A stretch of 64,000 nt of DNA from Endocalyx cinctus (GCA_001600455.1 BCKC01000002.1:2494171-2558170); one strand, 5' to 3'. Numbered from the stretch's first letter, positions 1-13,665 are shown. Translations and numbers: made by a program. The notes: generated by a model not told the origin, from the sequence alone.

Positions 1-2940
1 TCTTGGTGTAAAAGCCTCCCGACGACATCTAGGCTACGCCTCCAGGCGGAGAAGATGATACTAAAACCATTATTAGCAATGTTTCAACTTGTATGGCAAG
101 CGATAAAAAATCTGTAAAAGAAAACCTTTTGTCTTGAGAAATATGCTCTCGTAAATCATAAAGTAGTGCTTTGAGCTTCGAGGGATATGAATCAGTATTA
201 GGTACAGAGGTATTGGAAGTCGTGTTCGCGCTGTGTTGGTATGTTGCTCCTTGAGTTGCATTACTAATAGCAATATTTCCAAGGTCTTGGTCCCATTCCG
301 ATACACTTTTAGCATCATCGCCGTTTAGTTGAAAGCATTCTTCACATTCGGGATGAAGATACGAAATCCCGTGTTTAATATGCTCGGCACGGTTGCCTCC
401 ACCAAGGGTTAGTATCTCGGACTGACACCGAGAGCACATATTCTTGCCATTCTGTTGTAAGAGGCTGATAAGCTCATCCGATCGGAATTGTTCTGCTGTA
501 TCTCCCGGCGGCATACCCACTGGGTCAATAAGACCTGTATTGCAGAAGATGCGTAGCCTTAGTATGCTCCCCAACATAGACCGACCCAGATCTTTCAACT
601 GCCGGCCATTTCCCACTATCTTAACGGATCGCCCATATGAAGAAAATATTTCATCATAGGCGGTGCGTTCTGACTCTGAAAAGCGGGGGCGACACTCGCT
701 AAAGGTTGTGTCGAGAAGGGATAGGACCGAATATGTGCTTCGCCTTAGGCAGATTGACCCTAGGAGGAGCTTAAGATTCTCATAACTCGACTTTGGTATG
801 CCACTGGTAGCACCATGTCTCCCGCCAATGTGTCTCTGGAAAGTTGCATTATCCTCTAGAAGTGGAACACGGAGGAATTTTACGAGCGAAGCGATGTCAT
901 TAAGAGAGTTTTGGACAGGAGTTCCAGTAATACACCAACGAATGGATGCATGGATACTCGCCACGGACTTGAATTGTTTTGTGGAAGAATTCCGTATATC
1001 ATGAGCTAGACACGTGTTAACCTATGATGCGAGCATTGCAGGTGTTGTTAAAATCCACCAAGTACCTTCGTCAAGGATGATCCGATACCAATAAAATCTC
1101 TGGAGCATACCTCCTCCTCGACTGAAATCGGCGGTGACTGTTCCATATGTCGAAAAAACAATATCGTATGGAGGCGAAGATGACGACAATTTTCGATTTG
1201 GGCCATGATATTTGTAATATGTTAAAGTGTTGGGGGTGGTGTGCCTTTGAAGTAATTAGCATATCAATGTTTGTTAAGGAGCGCTGGTTTACATACTTTT
1301 CAATCTCCTCGATCCAACCATCTATCAACACTGGTAATCTTAAGCACTTGAATCTTCCCAGTTAGGATTCCAATTGGTACACTCACAGGCAGAAGGCACG
1401 ATGATAAGTGTCGATTTAATAAGAGCCGTGGGAAAATTCGTCAACTCGTCTTTCGGCCAATTGGATTTTGGGAACTCTTCTGCGTTGGAGAGGCTGGCTA
1501 TAACGCTGGCGATCATGGTGAGCGTCTTGCCCAACCCCATCCCGTCTGCAAGAATTCCCCCACGCACGTCACGTTGGTTCGGACTCTTAGAGCCGGTAAT
1601 TATATGTTTATATCTGTATACGCAGTTAATAACAACAGGGCTATATTATGGAAGGGAAATGCGCAGAGTATACACTGGCAGGCCTGACGTGGCATTTTCA
1701 AGGCGCCACAAACTGGTCGAATTTGATTCTGTAGCCGCCTCTCGGCGCCTGACAAAGTCGACCCCCTCTCTCTGGTGGCTTAACTATACATTAGTCAAGT
1801 TATTGTTAATCGTTTTATGGGATACGTTTCACCTCAAAAGATTGGATTTAACCCTCTGATCAATTGATATCTCTCTAAGGTAGTCTTGCTTGGGAAGATT
1901 GTCTAATATAACACTGAAATCTACAACTTCGTCTTCACCTTCAGAAGATTGGTGCGCTTTCAATAGTGCTTGAGGCCGAATGGAAGGAAGAACAGCACCA
2001 CTGGTAAGAGAAAACCCTTTAATGCTGAGATATTGGGGGTTTTCATACGCAAGATGCAATGGCATGGGATGTGGATGCTGTAAAAACAGGCGATGGTGGG
2101 ATAGAGACTTAGCAACACTCTCCGATTCGGACCGCGCTCCAAAAACCAGTAAATTTATGGAAGAGATAGGTTTAGAGCGTCGGGTGCTAGAAGGGGTTTG
2201 AGTGGCAGTTATTTGCTTTCGAAATTTTATCTCGGGTAATATGGCAGTATATTTGAGGTGTATCGCGGCTTCAAGCAACGTCAGAGCTAGATGAGTTCTC
2301 TTGTTCATGGTGGCGACGTAGACATCATTTGCCAGAAGATCGCACCTGTCCTTTGTTATCATAACATCTAGATGCGCGAACACTTCATCGTTTGTTTGAG
2401 TTGTAGATACAGTTGGCTCCTTCTTGATTGAATGGTCAAAACAAACTTGAATATTCGATAGCTGCCTAGTGTCAATTATTTACGACGCCGAGAGAAAAAA
2501 TTGAACGAAGAGAACATCATGGCATCTCATACCATTCCAAAACATATTTCCTCCTCTTCCTGCTGAGCATATGAAATCTGTGGTTTGGTATTATCATACT
2601 GATACTCGGAAAGCGAAAAAGGGCGGGGATTTAACGAGTTTTTGCCGACCGGTGGTAACGCTGGAAGAACTTTGAAATGTTAGTAGGGAGAGATCAAAAC
2701 GTTGAAGGTAAAGTAAAATAAAAACTAGAGATTCTTACTTTGTGGATATCTGACAGGATCATCATCAAGACAAATGCTCATTCTATCCTCATCATCGTTT
2801 GTATTTTGACTATTATTAGCATATCCACTCAGGTCAACATTCAAAGGGGGCAGGGGTTTGTGCCGTTTCGTGGTCAATGTGGGGTTTGCGATCTCATCGT
2901 CGTGTACATCAATCTGTCTCTTTGGCGTTGAACCGGACAT
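1..2940 (-). CDS. SNF2-family DNA-dependent ATPase, Rad5/HLTF-like (C-terminus off the left edge)
   Basis: Swi2/Snf2 helicase-type translocase expected to act on chromatin or stalled forks in the nucleus. The model has nine exons: 2940-2739, 2669-2533, 2461-1833, 1778-1674, 1613-1387, 1330-1297, 1244-1066, 1005-126 and 60 to beyond base 1; all junctions keep phase. About 817 residues are visible. In order they hold a charged N-terminus, a segment with EICFGM and ENPQYLS typical of fungal SNF2 proteins, Walker A GMGLGKT (exon 5), motif II DEAH (its Ala codon split by the 1006-1065 intron), ITGTPVQN, and a Cys/His cluster CSRC...HPECEEC that looks like a degenerate RING inserted in the helicase, as in Rad5/HLTF. 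The last exon begins IIFSAWRRSLDVV, the start of the C-terminal helicase lobe, so the rest lies outside. The ATG at 2940 is the first in frame. Exon edges are inferred by eye; the family call is firm, the exact orthologue is not. Confidence 0.9.
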
Positions 2941-5871
2941 GCTGAAGTGTGTGGCATATGTCACATTACATGATACACTGATTCAAGGGACATTTGTTGT
3001 GAGAATGTCGAATTCTGCTCCGTCCAGTTCGTTTAGCTCCCTCATTGTGATAGTTCCCAGTCAGTCCAGTGTACGGAGTAAGAAAGTAAGAAGCCGACAG
3101 GTAGATTAGATAACCAGTCAGCCAGTCAGGGGTGCGTACGCAAAGCTGACATTCGCTGCGACCATGAAAATTCATTGCTACTTTGGTGTTGACCTTCCGA
3201 TATTTTATAGAACAAATTCAGAACAGATTTAGAAAATGCCAAAACAATCTTCTCTCAGCAGCCAGATATCCAAATATCGTATCAGTCGCCAATCATCGTT
3301 CAGCACCACCCTTCGGCCACTTACCATACAATTTGGTTAATTACAACGTTGAATTCAAGTAATTAAGTCTTGGTTCTATATAAATCACCAGTCCGAATAT
3401 CTCTCCCGGTAGCTTCCGGACTCTTTCTATATCAGCTGGACAGCTATTAGCTCCGATTACTCTGGCATACCATACCATACATCCTATTGTACTGCGCCGC
3501 AACAACTCCGTACCGGCAGCTGAAATGGCTGTTGAATTAAATATTTGTCCTATCTGTACGGAGTACCGTGATTGGTATAAACACAGAACAGTGCATTAAG
3601 TTGACTGGGTTAATTTGTCCGTTCAATTGGTGGTTAATATTATAAGTGGGGTGTATAATAGGGGATTTCAACAAGGTGTTTTTTTATGTCTCGTCCAACT
3701 AAATAATCTCAGAGACTCTCAAGCATAACTACAATCCCTGTACCTAGTTATGCTTTCTGAACACGTACATACAAGTAAAGAAGCTTTCGTATCAATAATC
3801 ATTTTCTCTCATACTGCATCGGCATAGTAGCTTTTCCTGTTGTTCTTGATGATCGCCTCGATGAGTAATCACAGAGAAAAGTTTTCACTTACGTATGGGT
3901 TAAGTGCTGTTTCTGATAAGATATTTGTGGCTCTATGTAGACCCAGTCGTCAGAGTCTTGCTCTCATTATTATCACGCATTTACTATTGTGTCTTTTTTT
4001 TTTTTCACTCAATATTTTCTCCGAACTGGACCCAGTGTTTCGAACTGGTTGAAGAGTATGACGTTACTGTCACGAGAGATGAGCTTCGCTGGCAGATAAG
4101 CCTAGGCCTACACTTATCTAGCGTAGTTGAACAATACATGGTAAAGCCGAGTGAGTTTAAGCCTCAAATGGCTGGAACCGGGAAGCCCCGAGAAAGACGG
4201 CTCATGGGTGGGGAGATTTTCAAACCTCGATCTTTCTTATGTTACATGCGACCCATAATACCGCCTGCTTCCGCCCACGTAAACCCTAACGTAAACTGGT
4301 TGTGGTTGGTACGATGATATATCTTATTAGTATTCGAGGTCCTTCATTTCTTGATTCTTCGTTCTTTATAGAGTAATGAGTGGTTAGATTAAACAATGTT
4401 ACTAACGTGATTCTAGTGAAATCGTATCGGCGTTATTAGATAATACTTTGATTACTTTTCCAATACATTGTGGATGCGTCCTTTGAGTTTTATGACGTTA
4501 TACATCCTTTATGTAGATTTTGGCAGCAAAACGGAAGGGAGCGGAAATTTAGTCGGACCCTTGCTTAGTGTAGAAAAAAAAGTTGCCGGATCGCCGGAGT
4601 ATTTTAACCTAGACAACTTGTTTGGGACTTTGTTTATCTGATTTTGACCCTTTGTTTAAAAACATCTAACTAACTACCCATAATGGAAACTGTGAATAAA
4701 CCTGCATAACAATTTGAGGGGAAAAGAAAAGGAAATAGGAAAATGTGTAAAACCTGATTACCAGATTGGGGATCCATTCTGCCGTTACCTCTGCTACGGT
4801 GGGTAACCGAAGGAGAATCTGGTACGATGGTATTGATAAGCACGTTAATATTCAATTGAAGTATGGGATAAAGTATTTGAGAATTTGAGAATTCGAGAAT
4901 TATACAGTGGATGGATATGGCTTCAAATACGATACTCGCCGAAGTAGGAAAAGTCATAGTAAGTCAAAAACAAATTTTCAAACTTCCTTGGATCCGTCGT
5001 GCGCGTCATGCAGGAGATCCGACCGGCCTTTTGATCATCGATTGTGGCGAACCAGCAAGTTACCATAATTCTTTTTTTTTTTTTCGTTTTTCGTTTTCTT
5101 CTGTTCGTCTCGTGTCCATGCTGTGCGGATCATGAGGGAGAAAAAAAAAAAGAGCTTTGTTCGTCCTGAGCTATGGGCTTATGACAACAGCACGACAGCA
5201 GAGCCGCTTTTGCTCCACAACAGGACCGAGCTCGGTACTTGCTCGGTCAGCCCAGGACCCTAGCTGATAGGCCGACCAAGATTCGCAAATGAAAAATTTT
5301 AATAGCAAAGCTCATCATAGTATTGTGAGGGTTGACGGATATGGACGATATTTCGTATAGTTTGAAAATGGCAAGATTTGCTGATGGTTTGGTTGAACCC
5401 GAAATCATCTAAGAAGTTTCAATTTCTGAAGGTCTCAAGAGCTTAAAACTGGCAACAAGCAGAGACTTCGGTCCGTCTCGGTCTCCATAAAACAGTTACA
5501 GTGGACCCAACTGGCTTAATTACTTCCCGATATTGCGTCTAGGCATAGAGACTGGGACGTCTTCCAGAATTTATCATAATATGACGATACCAATCTCCGG
5601 ACGCTCCATCGCGCAACAGTAACGCGATGAAAAGGAGTAGTAGGCACATGACGTGTCGGGAGACCGCCGTGAATATGATTTTTTTTTTTCTTTTTCGGTG
5701 GTCTAGTTTCTCTTACCCCTAACGATCACCGCATTATAAAACCCCTTTCCCCCGTGGGATACTCACCCTTCTCCGATCTCTCCAGCGTAACGCCCCGTTT
5801 CCCCAAGCGTCAATACGAACAAACTTCTTACGTGAACTTCAAATTAACAACATCATTAAGCGACAGCGACA
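2941..5871. other. Intergenic region between divergent helicase and hexose-transporter genes
   Basis: No convincing gene is seen in this 2.9 kb. It is AT-rich with several T runs (about 3987, 5071, 5681). It holds two perfect copies of the 9-mer TACGGAGTA (3072-3080, 3557-3565) and a near copy at 3505-3512. Short open frames at 3840-4317 and 4670-5135 show no domain, no codon bias and no splice structure. The right-hand 500 bp should include the transporter promoter. Confidence 0.6.
5735..5740 (+). promoter_or_regulatory. Candidate TATA box of the hexose transporter
   Basis: TATAAA lies 132 bp before the transporter ATG, followed by a pyrimidine-rich stretch of the kind common at fungal transcription starts. 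The position is plausible, but a six-base match in AT-rich DNA is weak on its own. Confidence 0.4.
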
Positions 5872-7694
5872 ATGGGTTTCCTCAAGAGGCAAACCTCCCA
5901 AGTAGAAAAAACAGCCCCTAATGGCGAGTCGTCCGCCAAGGGGGCGAGTGATGGAGCTGAACAGCACCATGAAACACCGACGGCTGCTGCCTCGTCGGCA
6001 GCTCAGCAGCAGAAGATCACCTTCATGGCCTGCTTCTTAGGTTTAGTTGCGAGTATAGGTGGTTTTATGTTTGGTTACGTCAGGTAAGTGTGCTACTCTA
6101 CGTCTAACCCGTTCCTTGTTCTGTGATTTGCTCGGGGGGCATCGAGCTAATTCTGTCGCAGTGGTCAGATCTCTGGTTACTTCAACATGGAAGATTACGG
6201 ACGTCGATTCGGTGAACCCGACGGAGAAGGCGGTTACTTCTTTAGCGCCGCACGACAAGGAACGATTACCGGTCTGCTTCCTATCGGTTGTTTGGTCGGT
6301 GCCCTGATTGCCGGAAAACTCGCGGATATCGTCGGTCGACGAATGGCCATCTCCGTCTCGGCCATCTGGTCCTGCGTCGGTATCGTTATCGAGATCTCGT
6401 CGAACACTGCTTGGTATCAATTCGCCATCGGTCGCTTGGTCACCGGTGTTTCCATCGGCTCCCTGTCCGTCGTGGTTCCCATGTACCAGTCGGAGAGCAG
6501 CCCGGCCATCATTCGTGGTGTTTTGGTCTCGACGTACCAGCTCTTCATCACGCTCGGTATCTGGACTAGCAACATGGTCAACTGGGGTACGGAAGGGATT
6601 GATTCCAGCGCCTCGTGGAGAATCCCCAACGGCCTCGGCTTCTTGTGGTCGCTCATCCTCGGCGTCGGTATCCTATTCCTCCCCGAGAGTCCTAGGTACG
6701 CATTTCTCGTCGGCCGTGAGGACGAAGCCCGTAACACCATCGCGAAACTGGCCGGTGTCGAGCCCAACGCTCGTGTCGTCAACGACCAGATTACTCAGAT
6801 CCGGGTAAAGGTGGAAGAGGAGAAGTCGATGAACAAGGCCTCGTGGGGCGAGATATTCACCGGCCCTCGTATGCTGTACCGTACCTTGCTGGGCATGATC
6901 CTCCAGGCTGGTCAGCAACTTACCGGTGCCAACTTCTTCTTCTACTACGGAACTACCGTCTTTGCTTCGACCGGTCTTAGCAACAGCTACGTGACCCAAA
7001 TCATCCTCGGATCGGTCAACGTTGCTGCCACAATCGGCGGTCTGTATGTCGTCCAGAAGGTGGGTAGGCGTAAGGCCCTGATTGCGGGAGCGCTATGGAT
7101 GATGGTGTGCTTCTTGTGAGTAATAACTGTCTTTTAGTGCACTGTCAAATTACTAACCAGATCACAGCATATATGCATTCGTCGGCCAATACGTCTTGGA
7201 CTCGGTTAATCCCATGAACACGCCCGCCGCGGGAGCCGTTCTTATTGTATTCAGCTGCCTCGCGATAGTTGGGTTCGCCATAACTTGGGGCCCTCTTATT
7301 TGGGCAGTCGTCGCCGAGCTGTATCCTCTGCGATACAGAGCTCCCTGCATGGCGTTAGCTACCGCTACCAACTGGTTCTGGAACTTGTGAGTTACGAAAT
7401 GTACGATTTCAAGATGAGCTGTTGCTAATATATATGTGTAGTATGATCTCCTTCTTCACCCGCTTCATTACAGACTCCATCCACTACTGGTACGGCTTAG
7501 TCTTTGCCGGCTGCTGTGCTGCCCTCGCCGCCATCGTCTTCTTCTTCCTGATGGAGACCAAGGACCGAAGTCTGGAGGAGATCGACACGATGCATATCCT
7601 CCGCGTTAACCCCATCGTCTCCTCCAAATGGGACGGCAGCAGGGCCCCCGATGATGATGGCTCTGATTCTCCCAAGAAGTCTGCCGAGGTGTAA
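5872..7694 (+). CDS. MFS hexose transporter (HXT/sugar porter family)
   Basis: Plasma-membrane sugar uptake carrier of 545 aa in four exons: 5872-6083, 6162-7115, 7168-7386 and 7442-7694. Introns are 78, 52 and 55 nt with GTAAGT or GTGAGT donors; the second has a TACTAAC branch point. Family signatures run in order: a hydrophilic N-tail of about 50 residues, GGFMFGY in TM1, GRLVTGVSIG, the PESPRY signature after TM6, QQLTGANFFFYYGTT in TM7, and the ETKDRSLEEID tail after TM12. QQLTG followed by a Phe/Tyr-rich TM7 is typical of yeast-type HXT glucose carriers. The length is normal, with no long sensor-type C-terminal tail, so a transporter is more likely than a glucose sensor. The ATG is the first in frame and follows a purine-rich leader. 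Confidence 0.95.
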
Positions 7695-8519
7695 AAGGTC
7701 TAACATAAAGGCCTACCTGTAGAAAATGCTTACCTAATACGTTATATAAAACAAAAGCATTTAGAGATATTAATAGATCTTAATAATAAAAGAAAGAATG
7801 AAAAGTATTCAAGAGTTCCATTTATAAAATATAACGACGGGAAATGATAGTCAATTCGGGGAGGACGACACCCCCTGACCCCTTAACCGTAGACTCAACG
7901 TCAAGACACTAGTCCATATTTGGACATAATTCAGAAGTTAACTATTCTGTAGACTCTACTTGCCACCTGTTCATATACGTATACCGCTGGCAGCAGCTGT
8001 GGAGCATCGATTGGTGTCGTAGCCGATTTGAACATTCAGTTAAGTAGACTGACTTCTTTTTTTTTTTTTGCTTAGAGAGTTTCCTTTTGCTCTTCATCTA
8101 TATACAGGAAAATAAGGAGATAATCATTGCTTATTGTTTTCATATGTTATAATATTATATTATCGTACTAAGTAGTTATTGCTCCCATCCTGATGAAAAT
8201 GACCATCTGTCCAATTGGTGAGATATGCAAATCCACCAATGTACCTAAGTACCGCGGGCCACCAGCGACATCCTTGCAGGCATTACAGCCTCGAATCTCA
8301 TTTTTATTTTTATAATACCGATGATGTGTATACTTCAATCATATTTAAGTTATTATCTCTCTATCCTTTTTTTTACCCCTCGAAGAAATCGATAATTGTT
8401 ATTATGTTGTATTCTTGACCGTATTCAAACAGCGTTGAGTTCTCATCAAGTGCTGATAAATCTTCTCCAACTCTTCATGCCGCTTGCTAGTTTGCTGCCT
8501 GCCTTCCCATAGAAACACA
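7695..8519. other. Intergenic, transporter 3' end to zinc-finger gene
   Basis: AT-rich, with a T tract near 8058-8069 and no recognisable gene. It should contain the transporter terminator and the zinc-finger promoter. A TTG-initiated extension of the next gene from 8484 is possible by reading frame but lacks an ATG. Confidence 0.5.
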
Positions 8520-10423
8520 ATGCGATTCCCAATCCGCGGAAATGCTTTGGCGTTTCCTCTTAACCTGTATGCCATAGCATTGCCCATTGTGGCAGCAGGT
8601 GCTGGCAATGGGCATCATAGTGTCGTTCAACATGTTGATCATCAATGGGCGCTACAAGAACTAGCCATCCAATGCCTCTCGCGTGACGTAGATGAAGCAT
8701 CTAGTTCCTCTCGGACAAGATTGTCCCCATTCAACGCAACGACGGGAATAAGCGGAAACGACGACGACGGCGGCGGCGACAATGCCAACCACTCGGGAAG
8801 CTCTTATTTTCGCGATGCTTTTGAGAGGGACGATATCGATTCCTACCGTGACTCTCTCTATCCCGCGGACCAGGACGGCGGCACAAGTACGGAGCCGCGT
8901 CTTTTGGACGATATCGCCAACTTCACGGCGTTTAGCAATATATCGGTATTTGCGCGCAATCCTACCGCGGGAATCGAGGGAGTAGACCTCTCCGAGATAA
9001 CCGATGACGCGGACAACCCCGGCCAGCCACCGCCGCTTCCTGACCGCAATGGCGAATTCCTTTTCGACCAGACCGGAGAGCAGCGGCGGGGTGGTCGCGC
9101 CTACGAAGATGGAAGTGAATGGCAGGAAGACGAGATTGGCGGGAAGGACTCGGGTTTATTGGCCCTCTTACCCCTGCTCTTACGAATCTCACCTGCCGCC
9201 CTCGACCGGAGTAGACGGAAGAGAGTGTCACCCTCGGACGACGATGGCGAAGAAAAAGCTGGCTCTTCGTCGTCGCCCAAGAGGTCCTTAAACGACACCG
9301 CTGATTTCGAGTGGCCGATGAATAGTGATTCTAGTTCGTCTCGGGTGAGTTCACATAGATCTATAGAAGAAAGGGGGTAGAGGGACAACTAATGAATATG
9401 CGCATGTTTTCCGCACAACAGCCCCGAGACATCCCAATATCCCAGGAAGATTTGGTAAAGGAAGTCCAAGAAATATACAAGGGTTTAGTCATGGTCGAAA
9501 CCCAATGTATCGCGACGGAATCCACGTCAAGTTTACCTCATAAACTCGACGACGAAGGCTGGCAATCTATTCTTGACTACAATAGACCGTTGCTTCAGAA
9601 TCAGAATGATATACATCTAGCCAAGCCTGGTGACATGTCATTCCCAGACGTGTCACTCGATTATAAAAACACCGTAAGAAATTGGTACACGCATACCGAA
9701 CCTACCCACGAAAAGCTTCCGCCTACCACTGGATATGCCAGTCAAATCGCATACGACTCGGCTCAAGTACTCAATGACGATATCATGGATCTAGACTGGC
9801 CAGCAGAATTTGATCCAATACAAAATATCGGAACTACTTTTCCTGCCCTCGATCCCCTGGTAGACCCGACTCTTCAATATGACGCTTCGGAAATCCCACA
9901 TCCGGCAGCGATCGAAGACGTTTCCCCCCTTCCTGCTACCGTCTCGGCCAGCTTCCCTCTCGAAATGAATGATTTCTCGCCTTATTACTCTCCATGCCCA
10001 CCCACTCCGACAACTGGTTATAGTAGTAGTAGAAGAAGTAGCACCCCATGTTCTCAACGGCCATTACTATGCTGTACTCACCAAGGCTGCTCTTTAGAAT
10101 TTAAACGGGTTTGTGATCTAAAGTAAGTTTTTTTTCCCCACCTCATCTTCCATCTCATCTCTTTTAAACTAACACGCGATACCCGAAAAAAAAGTAAACA
10201 CGCGAAAGTGCACCGTAAAGAGATCGTCTGTTCGGTGACCGGATGCGGTTTACGGTTTGCCACGACTCGTGATCGAAAGCGACATCACGACGCCAAGCAT
10301 AAACGGGGGGTACGGCAGGAGTTTCGGTGCGATGACTGCTCTCCGTCGAAGAAGTACTCGAGAGAAGATCGCTGGCGGGCTCATAGACGGAAATTACATT
10401 CTCATCTTCATCCTGGCATCTGA
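8520..10423 (+). CDS. C2H2 zinc-finger protein with three fingers at the C-terminus
   Basis: Probable nuclear DNA-binding protein of 584 aa in three exons: 8520-9344, 9422-10122 and 10195-10423. Both introns (77 and 72 nt) have CTAAT/CTAAC branch points. Residues 1-480 are low-complexity, acidic and Ser-rich, with one conserved-looking stretch (PISQEDLVKEVQEIYKGLV) just after the first junction. The fingers are C493-x4-C498-x12-H511-x3-H515, C521-x4-C526-x12-H539-x4-H544 and C554-x2-C557-x14-H572-x4-H577. The first finger is split by the second intron, and joining the exons restores the DLNKHAKVH helix. This layout matches a family of fungal C2H2 proteins of unassigned target. The start is uncertain because the N-terminus has no domain; ATG 8520 is the first in frame. 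Confidence 0.85.
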
Positions 10424-11105
10424 GCAGCCCCGGCGGAATAGGTGATATGGACGTCATTTAGGACACTCGGCTAAGGTGAATTAGGAGAATACTTTTGGGT
10501 GGCGCATCAGAATTTGAAGTCATTTACGTCAAGGCGTTGAAACAAATGGGTTCGCGGGATTGGGGATTGGCGTTTAATATATTCATTTCTTGGATAAAGT
10601 TGAGTCTTGCCTTTGACATCTACCGTTGGAAAATCGGTAGTCACACACAACTTATACTTATCGTGATTAGTTACTGCTACTGCCACAACCCCTATATTTC
10701 ATATCAGTATACTCAAGCGTATCAAAAATTTGTCTGGTAACATTGAATGTTATCTTTTCATTGCGATATTATCTACTAAAAATATTCATGATCTATTCAT
10801 GAATCCGTACATCCATAAACCTACTGCCACCTTCCGTTGGTATTTATACTAGAACATTTAATACCGAAGACCCATTCCTAGGTAGAACAAAAAGCCTGAA
10901 TGACCCGACTCTAGCGCTATGTACGAAGAAAGGACATGCGCACATCCATTCCCACGCTCAAGTATGCCCTCGCTTTTTTAAAATTTACAAAAGTTTCCCA
11001 AGAATGTTGATATACATACGCCTGCTCGAGAAAGTTGGCTCGAAAACAACATAAACGCGAACGCTACTTGAAACACATATGCTCCAAGTACCGAGGTAAT
11101 CAACA
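10424..11105. other. Convergent intergenic region
   Basis: Lies between two genes transcribed towards each other and should hold both 3' UTRs. The open frame at 10495-10740 lacks any recognisable domain. No RNA gene or repeat is seen. Confidence 0.5.
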
Positions 11106-13535
11106 TTATACCTCTTCGGCAGCCACGGCTTCGTACCCACCCCTTCTGCTACGACCACTTGTGGTGACGCCGAGACTCATCATGGCGGGGCTCTCGTATA
11201 CTTCGGTGTAGTTGACGCGCTCACCACCCAACATCGCATCACCGGTTTCCCTGCGACCAAAGATAGGGGAAGGATCACACCAGAAATCTCGACAATTCTG
11301 CACGTATCCTTTGTTGTATGGGTTGCGCTTCTTGCGCATCTTCTTCCCGGTAGCAGCACCCCGACCCGTAGCCGTCTCGATAAAGGTATCGACGCCCAGA
11401 ATTCGGCTCCACTGCTTGAGGAAGCTCCTATGCTTGTGTCCGTGACCTCCTCTTCTGGCCCCGAGAGGGTCGTCAGCTGCCGAAGGTGGTATACCAGCGT
11501 CGGGGTGGTTAGGGTCCAGCGGCGCTCCGGTGCTTGTGAAGGCCGAGCCTAGAGAGGCTGCAGAGCCGTCTCGGATACCGTACATATTTTCGTATGTTGT
11601 CATGGCCCTGGCTACTTGGATAAATTGCACAAATATGAGCATGCTAACCCAGGTGAGTTGTAATGTAGCCCACAGGGCAACGATCATGGTGTAAGGATCC
11701 GAGTTGATGACCTTGCAAATTTCGTCCGACAGGATCAGGCAGTCCATCCTGTCCGAATTGGGAATTTCTGAGAAATAGTGATACACCAGCCAATCGAACG
11801 ATAAAATACCAAATACGAGGTTAATCAGATAGAGGAAGAAATGTCGGTGGTTGTTTACACCGACGCAGTTGTTAACCCATGGGCAATGACTATCGCGAAT
11901 CAGTTAGATTTTCTAAAGGCATGCCGACCGTTGGAGTACACTTACTGATCATGCTTAGCAACGCAACGCTGACACCGTCTACAGTGTTTGCTTCTCAAAG
12001 GCGTACGAAGCATGCAAGTTACGCAGAAATTAGATTCATCAAATTTCCACAAACTTAGCAATTCATCGATGGCGGCCTTTTGCTCGGCGATACCATTGAG
12101 CTTAGGGACAAAGCCCGGATCAAAGGTCATACATGTAGCGTAGAAATATGCGGTGAAGCCGAAGACGATGACAAACAGAAAGTTGATGATGGGATGCGTG
12201 CCAAAAGTTGCTAGAAACTAACTGTCAGTAGTGGTTATACTCGGATGCTTCGAAAATAGTACTGACAAGGTAACAAGACTATGAGCCATCGAACACCGAC
12301 GTGAAATAGAGACGCGGCAAAGATTCCGGCGAGCCATGGCTAGCACAACGTTAGTAATTCCGAGAAAAGGGGCAGGGTTTGTTAATCGAGGGCGTACCGT
12401 TTTATGCAGATGTCTCATATCTGAAGGTGCATATTCCAGAATTTGGTTGACAACCCACTGGAACGCAAAGCCGACCATAGTGGCGAGGGGAACCGAGAGA
12501 ATAACAGGCAAATAAGCGACTAGCATTAATTCGATCCATATAAGTAAGGTCGGCAGCAAGAATAAGAACTTGTTCATGAAGCCTCGCTTGTCCTTCAAGA
12601 AAAAGGAAGCACCTGGCCACCACGGTACCGCAGCGTGGCCATCTTCATCGTAGCCGCATTCCCTCAAGGCGCGTTGCCAGGGGCCTACAGTGTTAAGATC
12701 TTTCGCGGTGATGGCCGGTGTCTTGCCAGTCTGGGTCTTGGCAAACCGATCGGAACCATACTCTATGAGCTTTAAAATGCACTGGGGTGAGCCTTTCACG
12801 AGGGCCCAGTGTAATGAGGTAAAACCCTGCTCATCCGTCGCATGTACGCTAGCGCCCCATCGAAGAAATAAGTCTACACATTGAGGGAAGCCCTTGTAGG
12901 CAGCCCACATCAGGCTTGTGTGACCGTACGTATCAACAACATCGACAGGTATGCCTTGATGCAGCAAGAGTACGATGAGAAGAACGTTTCCATTAAAGGT
13001 GGATATATGTAGCGTGTTGTAGCCTTGAGCATCGGTGATGAGAGGGTCGGCGCCGTGTTGAAGCAATAAGTTTACGGTATAATAATTGGATCTTTGAGCA
13101 GCCCATTGTAAGGGCGTAGCGATAGACTCTCCGCCTTTTTTATTAATATCCGCGCCTTTTTCGATAAGGAACTTGCACATGGCGTATTGGTTATTTATGG
13201 CGGCCCACTAATGCATAGTTATTGTCAGTATTTCTAGCTTGAAGCTCGAGGCTCGATGGAATAAGAAGTGTTCGTACGTGTAACGGTGTGATACCCTCAT
13301 CGTCTGTGTAGGTAGCGTCGTACTCGGGAGATTCAAAGAGCTTCTCCATAGCTGGTATATCGCCTACTCGTGCTAGCTGCATGATATCGGGAGTTGCAGA
13401 AGCATTATCACCTCCGGGTAAGCTACCCATCTCCATATCTTGCGAATTGAGCTTGGGCGCAGCGACGGAGCCTTTAGCAGCGGGTTGCGCGGGAGGGCCG
13501 GTAGGAATACCGTGAGGTGTTGTATTTTGCGACAT
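11106..13535 (-). CDS. AKR1: Ankyrin-repeat DHHC palmitoyltransferase, Akr1-type
   Basis: Integral Golgi/endosomal S-acyltransferase that attaches palmitate to cysteines of membrane-associated proteins. The 729-aa product comes from five exons: 13535-13278, 13207-12398, 12339-12267, 12210-11946 and 11889-11106; introns are 56-70 nt. A soluble N-terminus of about 70 residues is followed by roughly six ankyrin repeats (for example [19 protein letters not shown] and [10 protein letters not shown]). Then come transmembrane segments, the Cys-rich CVTC...[12 protein letters not shown] segment, and the DHHC motif at D468-C471 within [11 protein letters not shown], with Cys471 the expected acyl acceptor. 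An intron interrupts the first DHHC His codon. More TM segments and a long cytosolic tail follow. Domain order and length match Akr1 and metazoan HIP14. The call is firm. Confidence 0.95.
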
Positions 13536-13665
13536 GGGCGCGTAGAAAAAGGAGGTCGAAGTTCGAATTTATGTATCAAGGAAATTTATTGGGTATTTAA
13601 TTTATTCTTCGTTTCTCATATATCAAGGGGCACGTTTAACTGTCATTATCTTCTGCTCTGTTCTG

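Noticed and set aside
4270..4300. TAAACCCTAACG resembling a telomere repeat
   Set aside because: Only one imperfect unit is present and it is far from any array.
3840..4317. Overlapping plus-strand open frames of 70 and 137 codons
   Set aside because: They run through T tracts, show no domain, no codon bias and no splice signals; the first codon context is poor.
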